Of a stretch of DNA of 64,000 nucleotides, positions 26,299 to 35,449 are shown in pieces. The stretch is from NCBI GenBank assembly GCA_024244705.1, contig JAAEOK010000042.1:1-64000 (forward strand), in the 5' to 3' direction. The notes beneath the pieces are model-generated. The model saw only the letters and a program-made list of their open reading frames with translations. It was not told the origin of the DNA and ran no database searches. The stretch comes from Alphaproteobacteria bacterium. GTDB taxonomy: Bacteria > Pseudomonadota > Alphaproteobacteria > JAAEOK01. The translations under genes and the position numbers were made by a program. Position 1 is the first letter of the stretch, and each line of letters starts with the position of its first letter.

Positions 26299-27180
26299 CT
26301 ACAAGACCCTATCACGGAAGAAGCGGCGGAACGCGGCGAGCGTTTCCGCGGCCGCCTCCTCCGGCAGGTAGTGGCCGCAGGGCAACGCCTGACCTGTCAC
26401 CTGCTTGGCTCGTTCGCGCCATGTCTCGAGGACGTCGAACTGGGCGTCCATCATGCCTTTCTTGCCCCAGAGCACCAGCAACGGGCAGGCGATCTTGCGG
26501 TCCAAATCGGCTGCATCGTGCTCGAGGTCGATGGTTGCCGCGGCGCGATAATCCTCGCAACTGGCGTGGATGACAGCCGGGTTCGAAAAACAGCGAATGT
26601 ATTCGGCAATCGCCTCCTCGGTGAACCCGTCCATAGTTGCGCTCCAGCCGTTCATTTTCATGCGCAAATAATACTCGGGATCGTTGCCAATCAATCGCTC
26701 CGGCAGGCCATCCGGCTGGATCAGGAAGAACCAGTGGTAGTATCCGGTGGCGAAGCGTTGATTTGTCGAAGCGAATAGCTTGTAGGTCGGAACGATATCG
26801 AGCACCGCCGCGCGTTCGATGCGCTCGGAATGATCCAACGCCATTCTGTGCGCGACGCGTCCGCCACGATCATGACCGGCAACCATGAAGGCTTCGAACC
26901 CGAGCGTCGACATGAGCTCGATCATGTCGTTTCCGGTTGCACGCTTCGAATAACTCGAATGATCGAGTGTCGAGGGCGGACAGCCGCTGTCGCCGTAGCC
27001 GCGCAGGTCGGGCAGAATCGTGGTGAAATCAAGCGACAGGTCAGGCGCGACCTTGTGCCACATGACATGCGTCTGCGGATAGCCGTGCAGCAACAGCAAA
27101 GGTGGCCCACTACCCTTAATGCGGTAGTTGATCGTCGTTTCCGTGGTCTCGCAACGACCGTGATCGAATCCCTCAAACAT
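26299..27180 (-). CDS. Alpha/beta hydrolase, fluoroacetate-dehalogenase-like
   Basis: A 293-residue alpha/beta hydrolase that fits the haloacetate/fluoroacetate dehalogenase group. The nucleophile elbow is GHDRGGR with Asp104 in place of Ser, and Arg105 and Arg108 can hold the carboxylate. Asp128 and His270 (CGHYLPEE) complete the triad, and His149-Trp150 with Tyr211 can bind halide. Spacing from the nucleophile to +1, +4, +24, +45 and +46 is the same as I remember for the Rhodopseudomonas fluoroacetate dehalogenase (D110, R111, R114, D134, H155, W156). HGYPQTHVMW supplies the oxyanion hole. No signal peptide is present. It may hydrolyse fluoro- or chloroacetate; an epoxide hydrolase activity is less likely given the residues. 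Confidence 0.85.
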   Translation of the reverse strand: MFEGFDHGRCETTETTINYRIKGSGPPLLLLHGYPQTHVMWHKVAPDLSLDFTTILPDLRGYGDSGCPPSTLDHSSYSKRATGNDMIELMSTLGFEAFMVAGHDRGGRVAHRMALDHSERIERAAVLDIVPTYKLFASTNQRFATGYYHWFFLIQPDGLPERLIGNDPEYYLRMKMNGWSATMDGFTEEAIAEYIRCFSNPAVIHASCEDYRAAATIDLEHDAADLDRKIACPLLVLWGKKGMMDAQFDVLETWRERAKQVTGQALPCGHYLPEEAAAETLAAFRRFFRDRVL

Positions 27181-27311
27181 GACGTCGCCCTCGCTCGGCG
27201 CCTATTGGCGGTTTCGCTCCGGTTTCCCCCGCCTGCTCGGAGGTCGGCCGTGTCGAGCGCCGATAAACTTTTCGTGTAGTTAGAGACATTCCGGGTTTCA
27301 GCCAATACCTA

Positions 27312-28391
27312 TTGTCGAGACGTATCTCGAAACGAGCCGGTCATTCCATTTCCGATGTCCCTCGATTAGTATCCTTGGCGACCGCGAACCCGCGTCATGT
27401 TCTCCGCCAAGCGGATGTCTGCGCGTTCGCGAAATCGATCTTTCCGGATCGAACGAGCGCCATCGACCGTATGCTTCCGGTCTACGCGAATGCAGGGATC
27501 GAGACGCGGTATTCCTGTGTGCCCCTGGACTGGTACACCCAGGACCACGGGTGGAAGGACCGTCACCGATTGTTCGTCGAAAATGCCGTTGAATTGGCGG
27601 AACGGGCGGCGAGCGATGCGATCGGCAATGCCGGGCTGCGCATCGACGATGTGGACGCCGTGGTTGCCGTGTCGACGTCAGGCATTTCGACGCCAAGTCT
27701 CGATGCGCTCTTGATCGACTGCATGGGCCTGCGCCGCGACGTCACGCGATTGCCAATCTTCGGCCTCGGGTGCGGTGGTGGCGTCGTCGGATTGGCCCGG
27801 GCGGCGAACCTGGCGGGCGCCGAGCCGGGGTGCAAGGTTCTCTTCGTGGTGGTCGAACTCTGTGGCCTGACGTTTCGCCGCGACGATCTGTCAAAGAGCA
27901 ACATCATCGCGACTGCGCTGTTCGGGGATGGTGCCGCGGCGGCGGTCATCGCGATCGGCGATGACGGTCCTGCGCTCGTCGATTCGGGTGAATACACCTG
28001 GCCGGGATCGCTCGACGTCATGGGCTGGCAGATCGAGGATGACGGTTTCGGTGTCTTGTTCTCGCGCGATATTCCGGCCCTCGTTCACGACCGGTTGGGC
28101 GATGCGCTGAACAGCTATTTGGACGGCCGCGGACGCGTTCTCGCCGACTACGACGGCTTCATCTGCCACCCGGGTGGGGAAAAGGTCCTCAACGCATTGG
28201 AGCATGTTCTGGGTCTTCCCCGGGGCGCCATGCACGACGCCCGCGAGATCCTGCGCAGTTACGGTAATATGTCGGCGGCGACCGTGCTCTTCGTTCTCGA
28301 GCGGGCCTTGAAGAAGGGAATTTCGGGGCGCCATTTGCTATCGGCGCTCGGCCCAGGATTCACCGCCGAATTCCTTACACTCGACGCCTGA
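27312..28391 (+). CDS. Type III polyketide synthase (chalcone/stilbene synthase family)
   Basis: A 359-residue homodimeric-type ketosynthase that would extend an acyl-CoA starter with malonyl-CoA. The catalytic triad is in place: Cys154 in FGLGCGGG, His286 in ICHPGG and Asn319 in YGNMSA. The length is typical. The next gene, three bases downstream, encodes an ICMT-like membrane methyltransferase, the same pairing as BpsA-BpsB of Bacillus and SrsA-SrsB of Streptomyces, so an alkylpyrone or alkylresorcinol and its methyl ether are plausible products. The start is weakly supported: TTG at 27312 has no clear ribosome site, but the conserved region begins only 17 residues later. Confidence 0.88.
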   Translation: MSRRISKRAGHSISDVPRLVSLATANPRHVLRQADVCAFAKSIFPDRTSAIDRMLPVYANAGIETRYSCVPLDWYTQDHGWKDRHRLFVENAVELAERAASDAIGNAGLRIDDVDAVVAVSTSGISTPSLDALLIDCMGLRRDVTRLPIFGLGCGGGVVGLARAANLAGAEPGCKVLFVVVELCGLTFRRDDLSKSNIIATALFGDGAAAAVIAIGDDGPALVDSGEYTWPGSLDVMGWQIEDDGFGVLFSRDIPALVHDRLGDALNSYLDGRGRVLADYDGFICHPGGEKVLNALEHVLGLPRGAMHDAREILRSYGNMSAATVLFVLERALKKGISGRHLLSALGPGFTAEFLTLDA

Positions 28392-28394
28392 AGC

Positions 28395-28913
28395 GTGGGC
28401 TGGCCGCAGATCATCGTTCTGCTGGTGGCTATCCAGCGCGCCGCCGAGCTCGTTCTTGCCGCCCGCAATCGCAAGAACCTGCTCGCCGTCGGTGGCGTCG
28501 AATTCGGCGCCGGACATTACCCGTCGTTCATGGCCCTTCATGGCGCCTGGCTCGTGGCCCTCTTCTTCGCGGTCCCGCCGGCTGCCCCCATCGAATGGGG
28601 TTGGCTGGCACTTTTCTGTGCCCTGCAGGCCGGTCGCGTGTGGGTAATCGTCAGCCTTGGCCGCTTCTGGACCACTCGAATCATCACCGTCCCCGGCGCG
28701 CCCCTCGTCGAACGCGGCCCCTATCGTCACGTCCGACATCCCAACTACATCATCGTTGCGGGGGAAATCGCCGTATTGCCTTTGGTCTTCGGCGCCTGGC
28801 AAATCGCGCTCGTGTTTTCGGTCCTCAATGGTGCCCTGATCTGGTATCGGATAAGAATTGAAGATGCGGCACTCGAAGACCGCAGGCGGCGCGTTACAAA
28901 GGATACAGGATGA
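28395..28913 (+). CDS. Isoprenylcysteine carboxyl methyltransferase (ICMT)-family membrane protein
   Basis: A 172-residue protein with about four hydrophobic helices and the ICMT/PEMT signature GPYRHVRHPNYIIVAGE, which binds S-adenosylmethionine at the membrane, followed by LIWYRIRIEDAAL. It begins with GTG three bases after the polyketide synthase stop and overlaps the amidase start by four bases (ATGA), so translation is coupled. In comparable loci this protein O-methylates the lipophilic polyketide; that substrate assignment is inferred from context. Confidence 0.85.
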   Translation: MGWPQIIVLLVAIQRAAELVLAARNRKNLLAVGGVEFGAGHYPSFMALHGAWLVALFFAVPPAAPIEWGWLALFCALQAGRVWVIVSLGRFWTTRIITVPGAPLVERGPYRHVRHPNYIIVAGEIAVLPLVFGAWQIALVFSVLNGALIWYRIRIEDAALEDRRRRVTKDTG

Positions 28914-30325
28914 CCCGATTGCTCGACCAACCGATTGCCACCATTGCCGAGCGCTATCGCGACGGATCCCTGCGCGTTGCCGATGTCGTCGAGGAGGCGA
29001 TCGAACGGCATGACGGAGATGGCAGCGCGCTCGACGCCTATCGCGACTGGAATCCGCAGCACGCGCGGGCGCAAGCCAAGGTCGCCGACAGCTACCGCGA
29101 CGTCGGCGCGCCATTGCGGCCGTTGTTCGGGTTGCCGATTTCCATCAAGGACCTCTATGGCGTCCACGGATTCCGCACCTACGCCGGTTCGGCCAAGCCG
29201 TTACCCGAGAAGTGGGAAACCGAGGGTCCGATCGTAAGTCGATTGCGCGAGCAGGTTGGGATCGTAATGGGCAAGACCCATACCGTTGAATTTGCGTTCG
29301 GCGGTATCGGCACCAATCCCCACCATCCGGTGCCGCGTAATCCTTGGGACGCGACGGCGCACCGGGTTCCCGGTGGTTCGAGCGCCGGGGCCGGCGTCAG
29401 CCTGTGCGAAGGTTCGGCGATGATTGCACTGGGCTCCGACACTGGCGGCTCGGTTCGCATTCCGGCAAGTGTGACCGGGAATGTCGGCCTCAAGACCGGC
29501 GCCGGCCGGTGGCCGTTGACGGGCATTGTTCCGCTGAGCCCGACGCTCGACACCCCGGGACCGCTGACCCGGTCGGTCGCCGACGCGGCCTATGCCTTCG
29601 CCGCCTTCGATCCCAAATGGGGTGACACCGCCGCGTTCGACGCCTGGCTGCCGCGCCTCGAGGTCGCGGATCTCCATATCGGCTACGGCGACCCATTCTA
29701 TTGGGAGAACTGTTCGCCGGGGATCGCCGAAGGTGTCGAGGCGGCGATCGGCGAACTCAAGAATGGTGGCGCCCGATTCAGCGATCATGCCATGCCGGAG
29801 ACCGCCGAGGCCTATGACCTGTTTCGGCAAGGTATCCGCATCGCCCCCGATCTCTACGCCTTCCTCTCGACCGAACTGTCCGACCACATGGAAACATTGG
29901 ATCCCAATGTCGGGACCAGGATGGGCCCGGCCGGCGAGGTCACCGCGGCCGACTTCTCGAATTGCGTCACGCGCTTGAACGCGTTGGGCGCCGCGGTGGC
30001 GGCACGCATGCGCGACGTGGATATTTTCATCACCCCGACCATACCGATTACGCCGCCGACGGTCGAAGAGGTCGCGACCGGCGAGGGATACCGGAAACAC
30101 AACTTTATGATTCTGCGTAACACCGGCATGGTGAATTATCTGAATCTATGCGCGATCACGATGCCGGTCGCCCTCGATCATGCGGGCATGCCGGTTGGAC
30201 TGCATTTGGTCGCCCGGCTCGGCCAGGAGGAACGGCTTCTCGCGGTCGCCCTGGCCTGCGAACGCCACCTCGGGACCGGCGCCGAACGCATCGGCCGACC
30301 GCCAATCGGTCCGACGCCGGCATGA
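28910..30325 (+). CDS. Amidase-signature family hydrolase
   Basis: A 471-residue amidase of the GatA-like signature family. The Ser-cisSer-Lys triad is visible: Lys80 in PISIKD, the cis-Ser of GGSSAGAG at 157-158 and the nucleophile Ser181 in GSDTGGSVRIPAS. It is third in the polyketide synthase/ICMT unit, overlapping the preceding gene by four bases. No GatB or GatC is nearby, so a metabolic amidase is more likely than the tRNA amidotransferase. The substrate is unknown, and a role in tailoring or degrading an amide linked to the polyketide is speculative. Confidence 0.88.
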   Translation: MTRLLDQPIATIAERYRDGSLRVADVVEEAIERHDGDGSALDAYRDWNPQHARAQAKVADSYRDVGAPLRPLFGLPISIKDLYGVHGFRTYAGSAKPLPEKWETEGPIVSRLREQVGIVMGKTHTVEFAFGGIGTNPHHPVPRNPWDATAHRVPGGSSAGAGVSLCEGSAMIALGSDTGGSVRIPASVTGNVGLKTGAGRWPLTGIVPLSPTLDTPGPLTRSVADAAYAFAAFDPKWGDTAAFDAWLPRLEVADLHIGYGDPFYWENCSPGIAEGVEAAIGELKNGGARFSDHAMPETAEAYDLFRQGIRIAPDLYAFLSTELSDHMETLDPNVGTRMGPAGEVTAADFSNCVTRLNALGAAVAARMRDVDIFITPTIPITPPTVEEVATGEGYRKHNFMILRNTGMVNYLNLCAITMPVALDHAGMPVGLHLVARLGQEERLLAVALACERHLGTGAERIGRPPIGPTPA

Positions 30326-30353
30326 GGTCTTCGGGATTCTTTGTTTAGCCTGT

Positions 30354-33300
30354 TTATTCGCCGGCGTGGAGGGGCGCCGGTCGGTGACCCCGCCGCGGCC
30401 GCAGCCACCGGCCGAAATCGGATTGGATGCCAATCAGGGCCGGAACCACGAACAAGACCAGCAGCGTCGTACCGAGGAGGCCGAATACCAAGGTCACCGC
30501 CATCGGGATCAGGAACTGCGCCTGCAGGCTGGTCTCGAAGAGCAGCGGCGTCAGGCCGCCGATCGTCGTTGCCGAGGTCAGTATCACCGCCCGCAGGCGG
30601 TCGCAGGTGCCGTCGACAATGGCCTGAAAGGCATCCTCGCCGCTGGCCAATCGCTCGTCGATGGTGCTGACCAGGATGATCGAATCGTTGACGACAATCC
30701 CGGACAGGCCGACCAACGCAATCATGCTCAGAATTGTGAGGTCGAAGCCCAGCAGCAGATGCCCGATCAAGGCGCCGACAAAGCCAAACGGAATGATCGA
30801 CATGACGACGAGAGGCCGCGAGTAGCTGGCGAACATCCATGCCAGAATGATGTAGATCAAAACCAGCGCGACGGATGCGCCGATCCTCATGTCGCCGAAC
30901 GTCTGCGCCTGTTCTTCTGCCTTGCCGCCAAAGCTGAACTCCACGCCGTAGCGTGAGGCGAGGTCGGCCAGCGGACCTTGCTCGAGTTGGGACTTTATCT
31001 CGTTGAGGTCGCCGCGTTCGGTATCGAGTTCTCCGGTTACGGCGACCCGGCGCGAGCCGTTCTCGCGGTAGACCTGAGCAAATCCCCGCTTTTCGCGTAG
31101 CGTCACGATCTCCGAAAGCGGCACCTCGATACCTGACGGATTACGCAAATAGAGGATATCGAGCGCACCCGGGCCGGTATCCTCGTCGGCAAACTGAACG
31201 CGAACCAGCACTTCTTCATCGCCGCGCGGAAAACGCGTGGCGATGGCACCTTCGAACGTATTTCGTACTTGCCGCCCGACGGAGCTGGTCGTAAATCCCA
31301 TCGCCTTGCCCTTGGGCGTCACCTCGAGAATGATCTCGGGCTTGCCGTAGGGGAGATTGTCGTCGACGTCACTGACGCCCGGATAGGCATCGAGCAGCCG
31401 TTTGAGGTCGTCCGATGCCGTTTTGAGCGCGGCGGTGTCCTGCCCCGAAATATCGACGTGGATCCAGCGTCCCGGCGGCCCCGCCTGAGCAGCCAGGATC
31501 GACATTTCCGTGACCCCGGCAATCGGCCGGATCTCCTCGCGCCACGCATCTATCACCGCCGAGGTTCGGATGTCACGCAGGTCGGATGGCACCAGCTCGA
31601 CGGTCATCCCGCCGATATTGTCGCCACTGCCGCCGCCCGACAGGCTGGCACGTCCCATCGTCGTCCCGATAGCGGAGAGATTGATATGAACCAGCCCGCC
31701 ATCGCCGCCGGTTAGTTTATCCTCGGCGCGCGCCAGCGAATCTTCGAGCTCGGCCAGCATGGCCAATGTCCTGTCCCGCGGCGCGCCGACCGAGAGTTCG
31801 AAATTCGCATAGATCCGATCGGCCTCGGGTGATGGAAAAAAGATGAACCCGACGCGGCCGCCGCCGACGATGCCGATAGCCACGATCAACGCTCCAACGG
31901 CGCACGCCAGGGTCGAATATCGCCATGCCAGCGCGATAGAGATCCAGCGCCGAAACGTCCCGTCGCGGAAACGCTCGAAAGCGAGGTCGAAGGCGCGGCG
32001 GAACCGCGGCAAGAATTCGCGATGCCGCACCAAGGAATGATGGAGATGTCCGGGTAGCACGAGAAAGCACTCGACCAGGCTGGCCAGCACCACGGCAATG
32101 ACCACCATTGGTATGGCGGCGATAATCTGGCCGATGATATCGGAGATTACGAGCAGCGGAATGAATGCGGCGATGGTCGTCAACGAGGCGCTGGTCACCG
32201 GGCCGGCCATGCGCCTAGCGCCGGTTATCGCGGCTTCAAGCGGCGGCATCCCGTGCCGATAGCGGGATTCGATGTGTTCACCGACAACGATCGCGTCGTC
32301 GACCACGATCCCGATGACCATGATCAAGCCGAACAGGCTGACCATGTTTATGGATTGCCCGGTGGCCAGCATGAAGGCCAACGCGGCCATGATCGATACC
32401 GGGATCCCGACGGCCACCCAAAATGCGACCGGGCCGTTGAGAAAAATGAACAAAATGAGCAGAACCAGGATCAGGCCCCCGACACCATTCCGCAACAACA
32501 GATTGATACGGCTTTCGATCAGCTCGACGGCGATATCGTGTTTTTCGATACGCAGGTTGGGCGGAAACGATGGCACGACCTCATCAAGGTATGTGTTGGC
32601 GTGTTCGGCGAGCTCCAAGGCGTCATTGGACAACGCCCGCTGAACATTGAGATCGATGGCCACGTCGCCGCGGCGGCGCAGTTCGTGATCGTCATCGTCG
32701 AAATTTTCTTGGACCCGAGCAATATCGCGAAGGTAGACCTTCTGCCCGTTCGGAAGAGATTTGATCTCGATCTCGCCGATTCCCCGCGCATCCTTGACCA
32801 GTCCGAGGCTGCGCAATTGCCGCTCCGCCCCTCCCCCGGCCACGCCGAGCGGCAGATCGATCGAGGTCTCGTCGATGCGTCGAGCGACGTCGCCGAGCGT
32901 AAGGTCAAACCGCCGCAGCGTGGCGGGCGTTACTTCGACCGTTATTTCCTCGTCGCGCCCACCCGAGATGGTGACCCGGTCGATACCGCGCTCGAGCAAA
33001 TCATCGCGTATGCGTTTGGCGAACGATTTGAGTGCTCTTTCCGAATAGGGCCCGGAAATGACCAGCCGCATGATTGTCTCGTAGCGGACGATGCGGCTAA
33101 TAATCGGCCGTTCGCTCTCTTCGGGAAGCGTCCTCACCTGCCCGACCGCCGCTTCTACGTCCGACAGGGCGGCTTGCATATCGGTGCCGGTGACAAACTC
33201 GATGACGATGTTCGCCGCACCTTCCGTCGAGGTCGACGACACCTTGTCGACACCATCGATAAAGCGGACCTCCGGCTCGATGGCCTGCACGATATTGCTG

Positions 33301-33488
33301 TCGACATCCTCCGCGCTGGCGCCGGGCCAGACGACAGAAACGCGGATAATATCGATGCCGAATTCGGGAAAGAACTGCGTGGTCAGGCGATAAAGCGCGA
33401 ACAGACCGACCACAATCATCAGCACCATGAGCAGATTGGCCGCCGTCCTGTGCCGCGCAAAGAGACCGATCAGCCCATCACCGGTCAT
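30354..33488 (-). CDS. RND-family efflux transporter, inner-membrane pump
   Basis: A 1044-residue resistance-nodulation-division transporter (AcrB/MexF-like size). It has the N-terminal transmembrane helix, two large periplasmic loops and a second block of helices. The proton-relay helix carries GIVVDDAIVVGEH and its internal repeat GLSGIVVNDSIILV. It is preceded by its membrane-fusion partner with a four-base overlap. No outer-membrane TolC-like gene is in the unit, so a shared channel must be used. The substrate cannot be predicted; absence of a heavy-metal signature argues against the CusA type. Confidence 0.94.
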   Translation of the reverse strand: MTGDGLIGLFARHRTAANLLMVLMIVVGLFALYRLTTQFFPEFGIDIIRVSVVWPGASAEDVDSNIVQAIEPEVRFIDGVDKVSSTSTEGAANIVIEFVTGTDMQAALSDVEAAVGQVRTLPEESERPIISRIVRYETIMRLVISGPYSERALKSFAKRIRDDLLERGIDRVTISGGRDEEITVEVTPATLRRFDLTLGDVARRIDETSIDLPLGVAGGGAERQLRSLGLVKDARGIGEIEIKSLPNGQKVYLRDIARVQENFDDDDHELRRRGDVAIDLNVQRALSNDALELAEHANTYLDEVVPSFPPNLRIEKHDIAVELIESRINLLLRNGVGGLILVLLILFIFLNGPVAFWVAVGIPVSIMAALAFMLATGQSINMVSLFGLIMVIGIVVDDAIVVGEHIESRYRHGMPPLEAAITGARRMAGPVTSASLTTIAAFIPLLVISDIIGQIIAAIPMVVIAVVLASLVECFLVLPGHLHHSLVRHREFLPRFRRAFDLAFERFRDGTFRRWISIALAWRYSTLACAVGALIVAIGIVGGGRVGFIFFPSPEADRIYANFELSVGAPRDRTLAMLAELEDSLARAEDKLTGGDGGLVHINLSAIGTTMGRASLSGGGSGDNIGGMTVELVPSDLRDIRTSAVIDAWREEIRPIAGVTEMSILAAQAGPPGRWIHVDISGQDTAALKTASDDLKRLLDAYPGVSDVDDNLPYGKPEIILEVTPKGKAMGFTTSSVGRQVRNTFEGAIATRFPRGDEEVLVRVQFADEDTGPGALDILYLRNPSGIEVPLSEIVTLREKRGFAQVYRENGSRRVAVTGELDTERGDLNEIKSQLEQGPLADLASRYGVEFSFGGKAEEQAQTFGDMRIGASVALVLIYIILAWMFASYSRPLVVMSIIPFGFVGALIGHLLLGFDLTILSMIALVGLSGIVVNDSIILVSTIDERLASGEDAFQAIVDGTCDRLRAVILTSATTIGGLTPLLFETSLQAQFLIPMAVTLVFGLLGTTLLVLFVVPALIGIQSDFGRWLRPRRGHRPAPLHAGE

Positions 33489-34774
33489 CGTGCGACTTTG
33501 ACCAGCAGGCCTGGCCCGATCTCGGCGAAGTCGGTCACCACGATCCGGCGACCTTCGAAATCGCCCTGGACCAAATACCGATCGCCGTCCCGCAATTGGA
33601 TTTCCCCGTGTTCGCCGATCAATCGATCGTCATCGCCAACGACATAGATCGTCGATCCGGGATGGATCGCGTATTCCGGTATGAGGTAAACGTCGTGATA
33701 GCGTCGATCGGGTATCTGTATCTCGACAAACGCGCCGGGCCGCAACAGCGTATCCGGACCCGTTCCGGCAATCTCAGCGTAGAACTCGATGCCGCCGCTG
33801 GACGCTTCGATGCGCCCTTCCGACCGCCTCAAAACGGCGTCATAGGCGGTCTCCCGGTCGCCGACACGCCATGTCACCTGTGCCGGCCGGCCGTCAATTC
33901 CACCGCTCGCCAAGAGACGGGAGAACTGGGTGTCGCTCAAATGGAAGCGAGCCTCCAAGCCGCCGGCATCGTAGAGACGCGCGACACGATCACCGGTCCC
34001 GACGCGTTTGCCGATCGCTATGTCGGTATCGGCAAGAAAACCATCAAAGGGCGCGATCAGCTTGGTTTCTTCGAGGTCACGTTCGGCGCGGCGCAATTGG
34101 ACCCGCGACCGAAGGATCGTGGCTGCCTGCTGTTCGGCGCGGGCCGACAACATCTCGATATCGCGGTGGGCGCTCAGGACACGTTGTCGTTCCTCGTTTC
34201 GTGCGATCACCGCATCGTCATGGGACTTCTTCGATCCCGACCCCTTGTCGAGCAAGGTCTTGCGTCTTTGCAGCTCCTTTTCCCGAAGCGCGAGTTGCTC
34301 GCGGTCGGTCGCCAGCATTGCTTGTTGGGCGTCTATATCAGCCTGGATTTCGTCGAGCCGGGCCTCGGCCTCGGCAATTTCGGCATTCGCCTCGTCGACC
34401 GCGGCCTGATAGTCGAACGGGTCGATCGCGATCAGTAATTCGCGCTGCCGAACGATGCCACCATTGTGAAAGTTGGCCCCGACTTCGACGACCGGTCCGG
34501 CGACCAAAGGTCTTAGGTCGACCTCGCGGCCGGCGACGATCTCGCCAAAGGCGGTCAGCATCGGTTGCCGGTCGACCGCCGCGCCGACCATGATCTCGAC
34601 GGTCCATTCCCGTTCCTCCGGGACCGCTGGATTAAGGATCGGGCGGGTCGCATGAAGGTACCCGGCGAATGCGCCGGCGACGACGACAATAAGAATGGGC
34701 AACCCAATCAACCAAAACCGGCGTTTGGGCGCACCGGCCATCGTAATGGCTGCCTTGTTAATTCGAAGCCGCAT
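33485..34774 (-). CDS. RND efflux periplasmic adaptor (membrane-fusion protein)
   Basis: A 429-residue HlyD/AcrA-type adaptor. An N-terminal anchor helix (FWLIGLPILIVVVAGAFAGYL) leads into a biotinyl-lipoyl-like strand pair, a long coiled coil at about 130-225 rich in Glu, Arg and Gln, the returning lipoyl half (IAPFDGFLADTDI) and beta-barrel domains. It bridges the inner-membrane pump and an outer-membrane channel. Two starts are possible: ATG at 34774, or ATG at 34741, which has AAGG about 11 bases upstream and gives MAGAPKRRFW. It is the promoter-proximal gene of the pair; the AT-rich region above it contains inverted repeats. Confidence 0.9.
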   Translation of the reverse strand: MRLRINKAAITMAGAPKRRFWLIGLPILIVVVAGAFAGYLHATRPILNPAVPEEREWTVEIMVGAAVDRQPMLTAFGEIVAGREVDLRPLVAGPVVEVGANFHNGGIVRQRELLIAIDPFDYQAAVDEANAEIAEAEARLDEIQADIDAQQAMLATDREQLALREKELQRRKTLLDKGSGSKKSHDDAVIARNEERQRVLSAHRDIEMLSARAEQQAATILRSRVQLRRAERDLEETKLIAPFDGFLADTDIAIGKRVGTGDRVARLYDAGGLEARFHLSDTQFSRLLASGGIDGRPAQVTWRVGDRETAYDAVLRRSEGRIEASSGGIEFYAEIAGTGPDTLLRPGAFVEIQIPDRRYHDVYLIPEYAIHPGSTIYVVGDDDRLIGEHGEIQLRDGDRYLVQGDFEGRRIVVTDFAEIGPGLLVKVAR

Positions 34775-34804
34775 TCTATCGCGTCGCGCTATGCTAATAT
34801 ATCA

Positions 34805-34862
34805 ATCAAAGTAGATAACATAAGTTATTGTTTTAAAAAAGTTATAATAATCATACTTTGAT
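34805..34862. repeat. Inverted repeats in the RND operon upstream region
   Basis: ATCAAAGTA (34805-34813) and TACTTTGAT (34854-34862) form a perfect 9-bp inverted repeat around a 40-base AT-rich spacer. Inside it ATAAC-ATAA-GTTAT (34815-34828) is a small palindrome. This could be an operator or structured leader for the efflux operon. No regulator gene adjoins it. The remainder of the gap up to 35182 shows nothing recognisable. Confidence 0.4.
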
Positions 34863-35182
34863 GCTCGTGAGCGTTGGTAATCGACCCCGGATTCCAACTT
34901 CACGCCGCTTGTAATAGATGGGCATACATGACCGTCGGCGCCACTCTTTGCGCCCGAACCCTATTACCGACATGCCCACGTCGCTGTCCGCATTCGCATG
35001 CGGACAGATCAACTAAGACACGTCCGGTATTCCGAATTCCTGCGGTTCAATTCCACACTAGGTTGTTGGCAGAACCAAACGATAAAATTTTGTCGTTGAC
35101 GTGACAAGAATCACAGATTCCCGTTGGTTCATGGAAGATAGTTCGGTCCTCGGCATTGAGGGTTAGGACGGAGACCAGGACC

Positions 35183-35350
35183 ATGGCCCACTCCATTCCG
35201 TATTTCCGGCGCATTATGGCTGCCAGCTTGGGTTTCATGGTGGTGCTGATGCTTACTGCGATGTCGGCGCTCGGCATGACCGACGAATGCCATCACGAAA
35301 CGTCCACAGTCTCCGTCGGCGAGACCGCCAACGCCGCTATCAAGCACTAA
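35183..35350 (+). CDS. Small single-helix membrane or secreted protein
   Basis: A possible 55-residue protein. After MAHSIPYFRR comes one hydrophobic stretch (IMAASLGFMVVLMLTAMSALG) and then a short acidic tail with a Cys-His-His cluster. GGAG and AGG strings lie 5-15 bases before the ATG at 35183. Size, composition and a proper ribosome site make it credible, but no family is recognised and it could be chance. Confidence 0.4.
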   Translation: MAHSIPYFRRIMAASLGFMVVLMLTAMSALGMTDECHHETSTVSVGETANAAIKH

Positions 35351-35449
35351 TCGATACGGTCACGCGCATCGAATAACGGCCCGTCGCTGCACCACGCCCG
35401 GCAATTGTCCAACAACTCATTCCGTGAATGCCCGCGTCGCGGCCGCACC

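Noticed and set aside
28910-30325. GatA subunit of the tRNA amidotransferase
   Set aside because: No gatB or gatC adjoins it and it is coupled to a polyketide synthase unit; a metabolic amidase is more likely.
32253-33647. 464-codon open frame antisense to the RND pump
   Set aside because: The pump is unambiguous on the other strand; the antisense peptide is rich in Asp, His and Arg with no fold.
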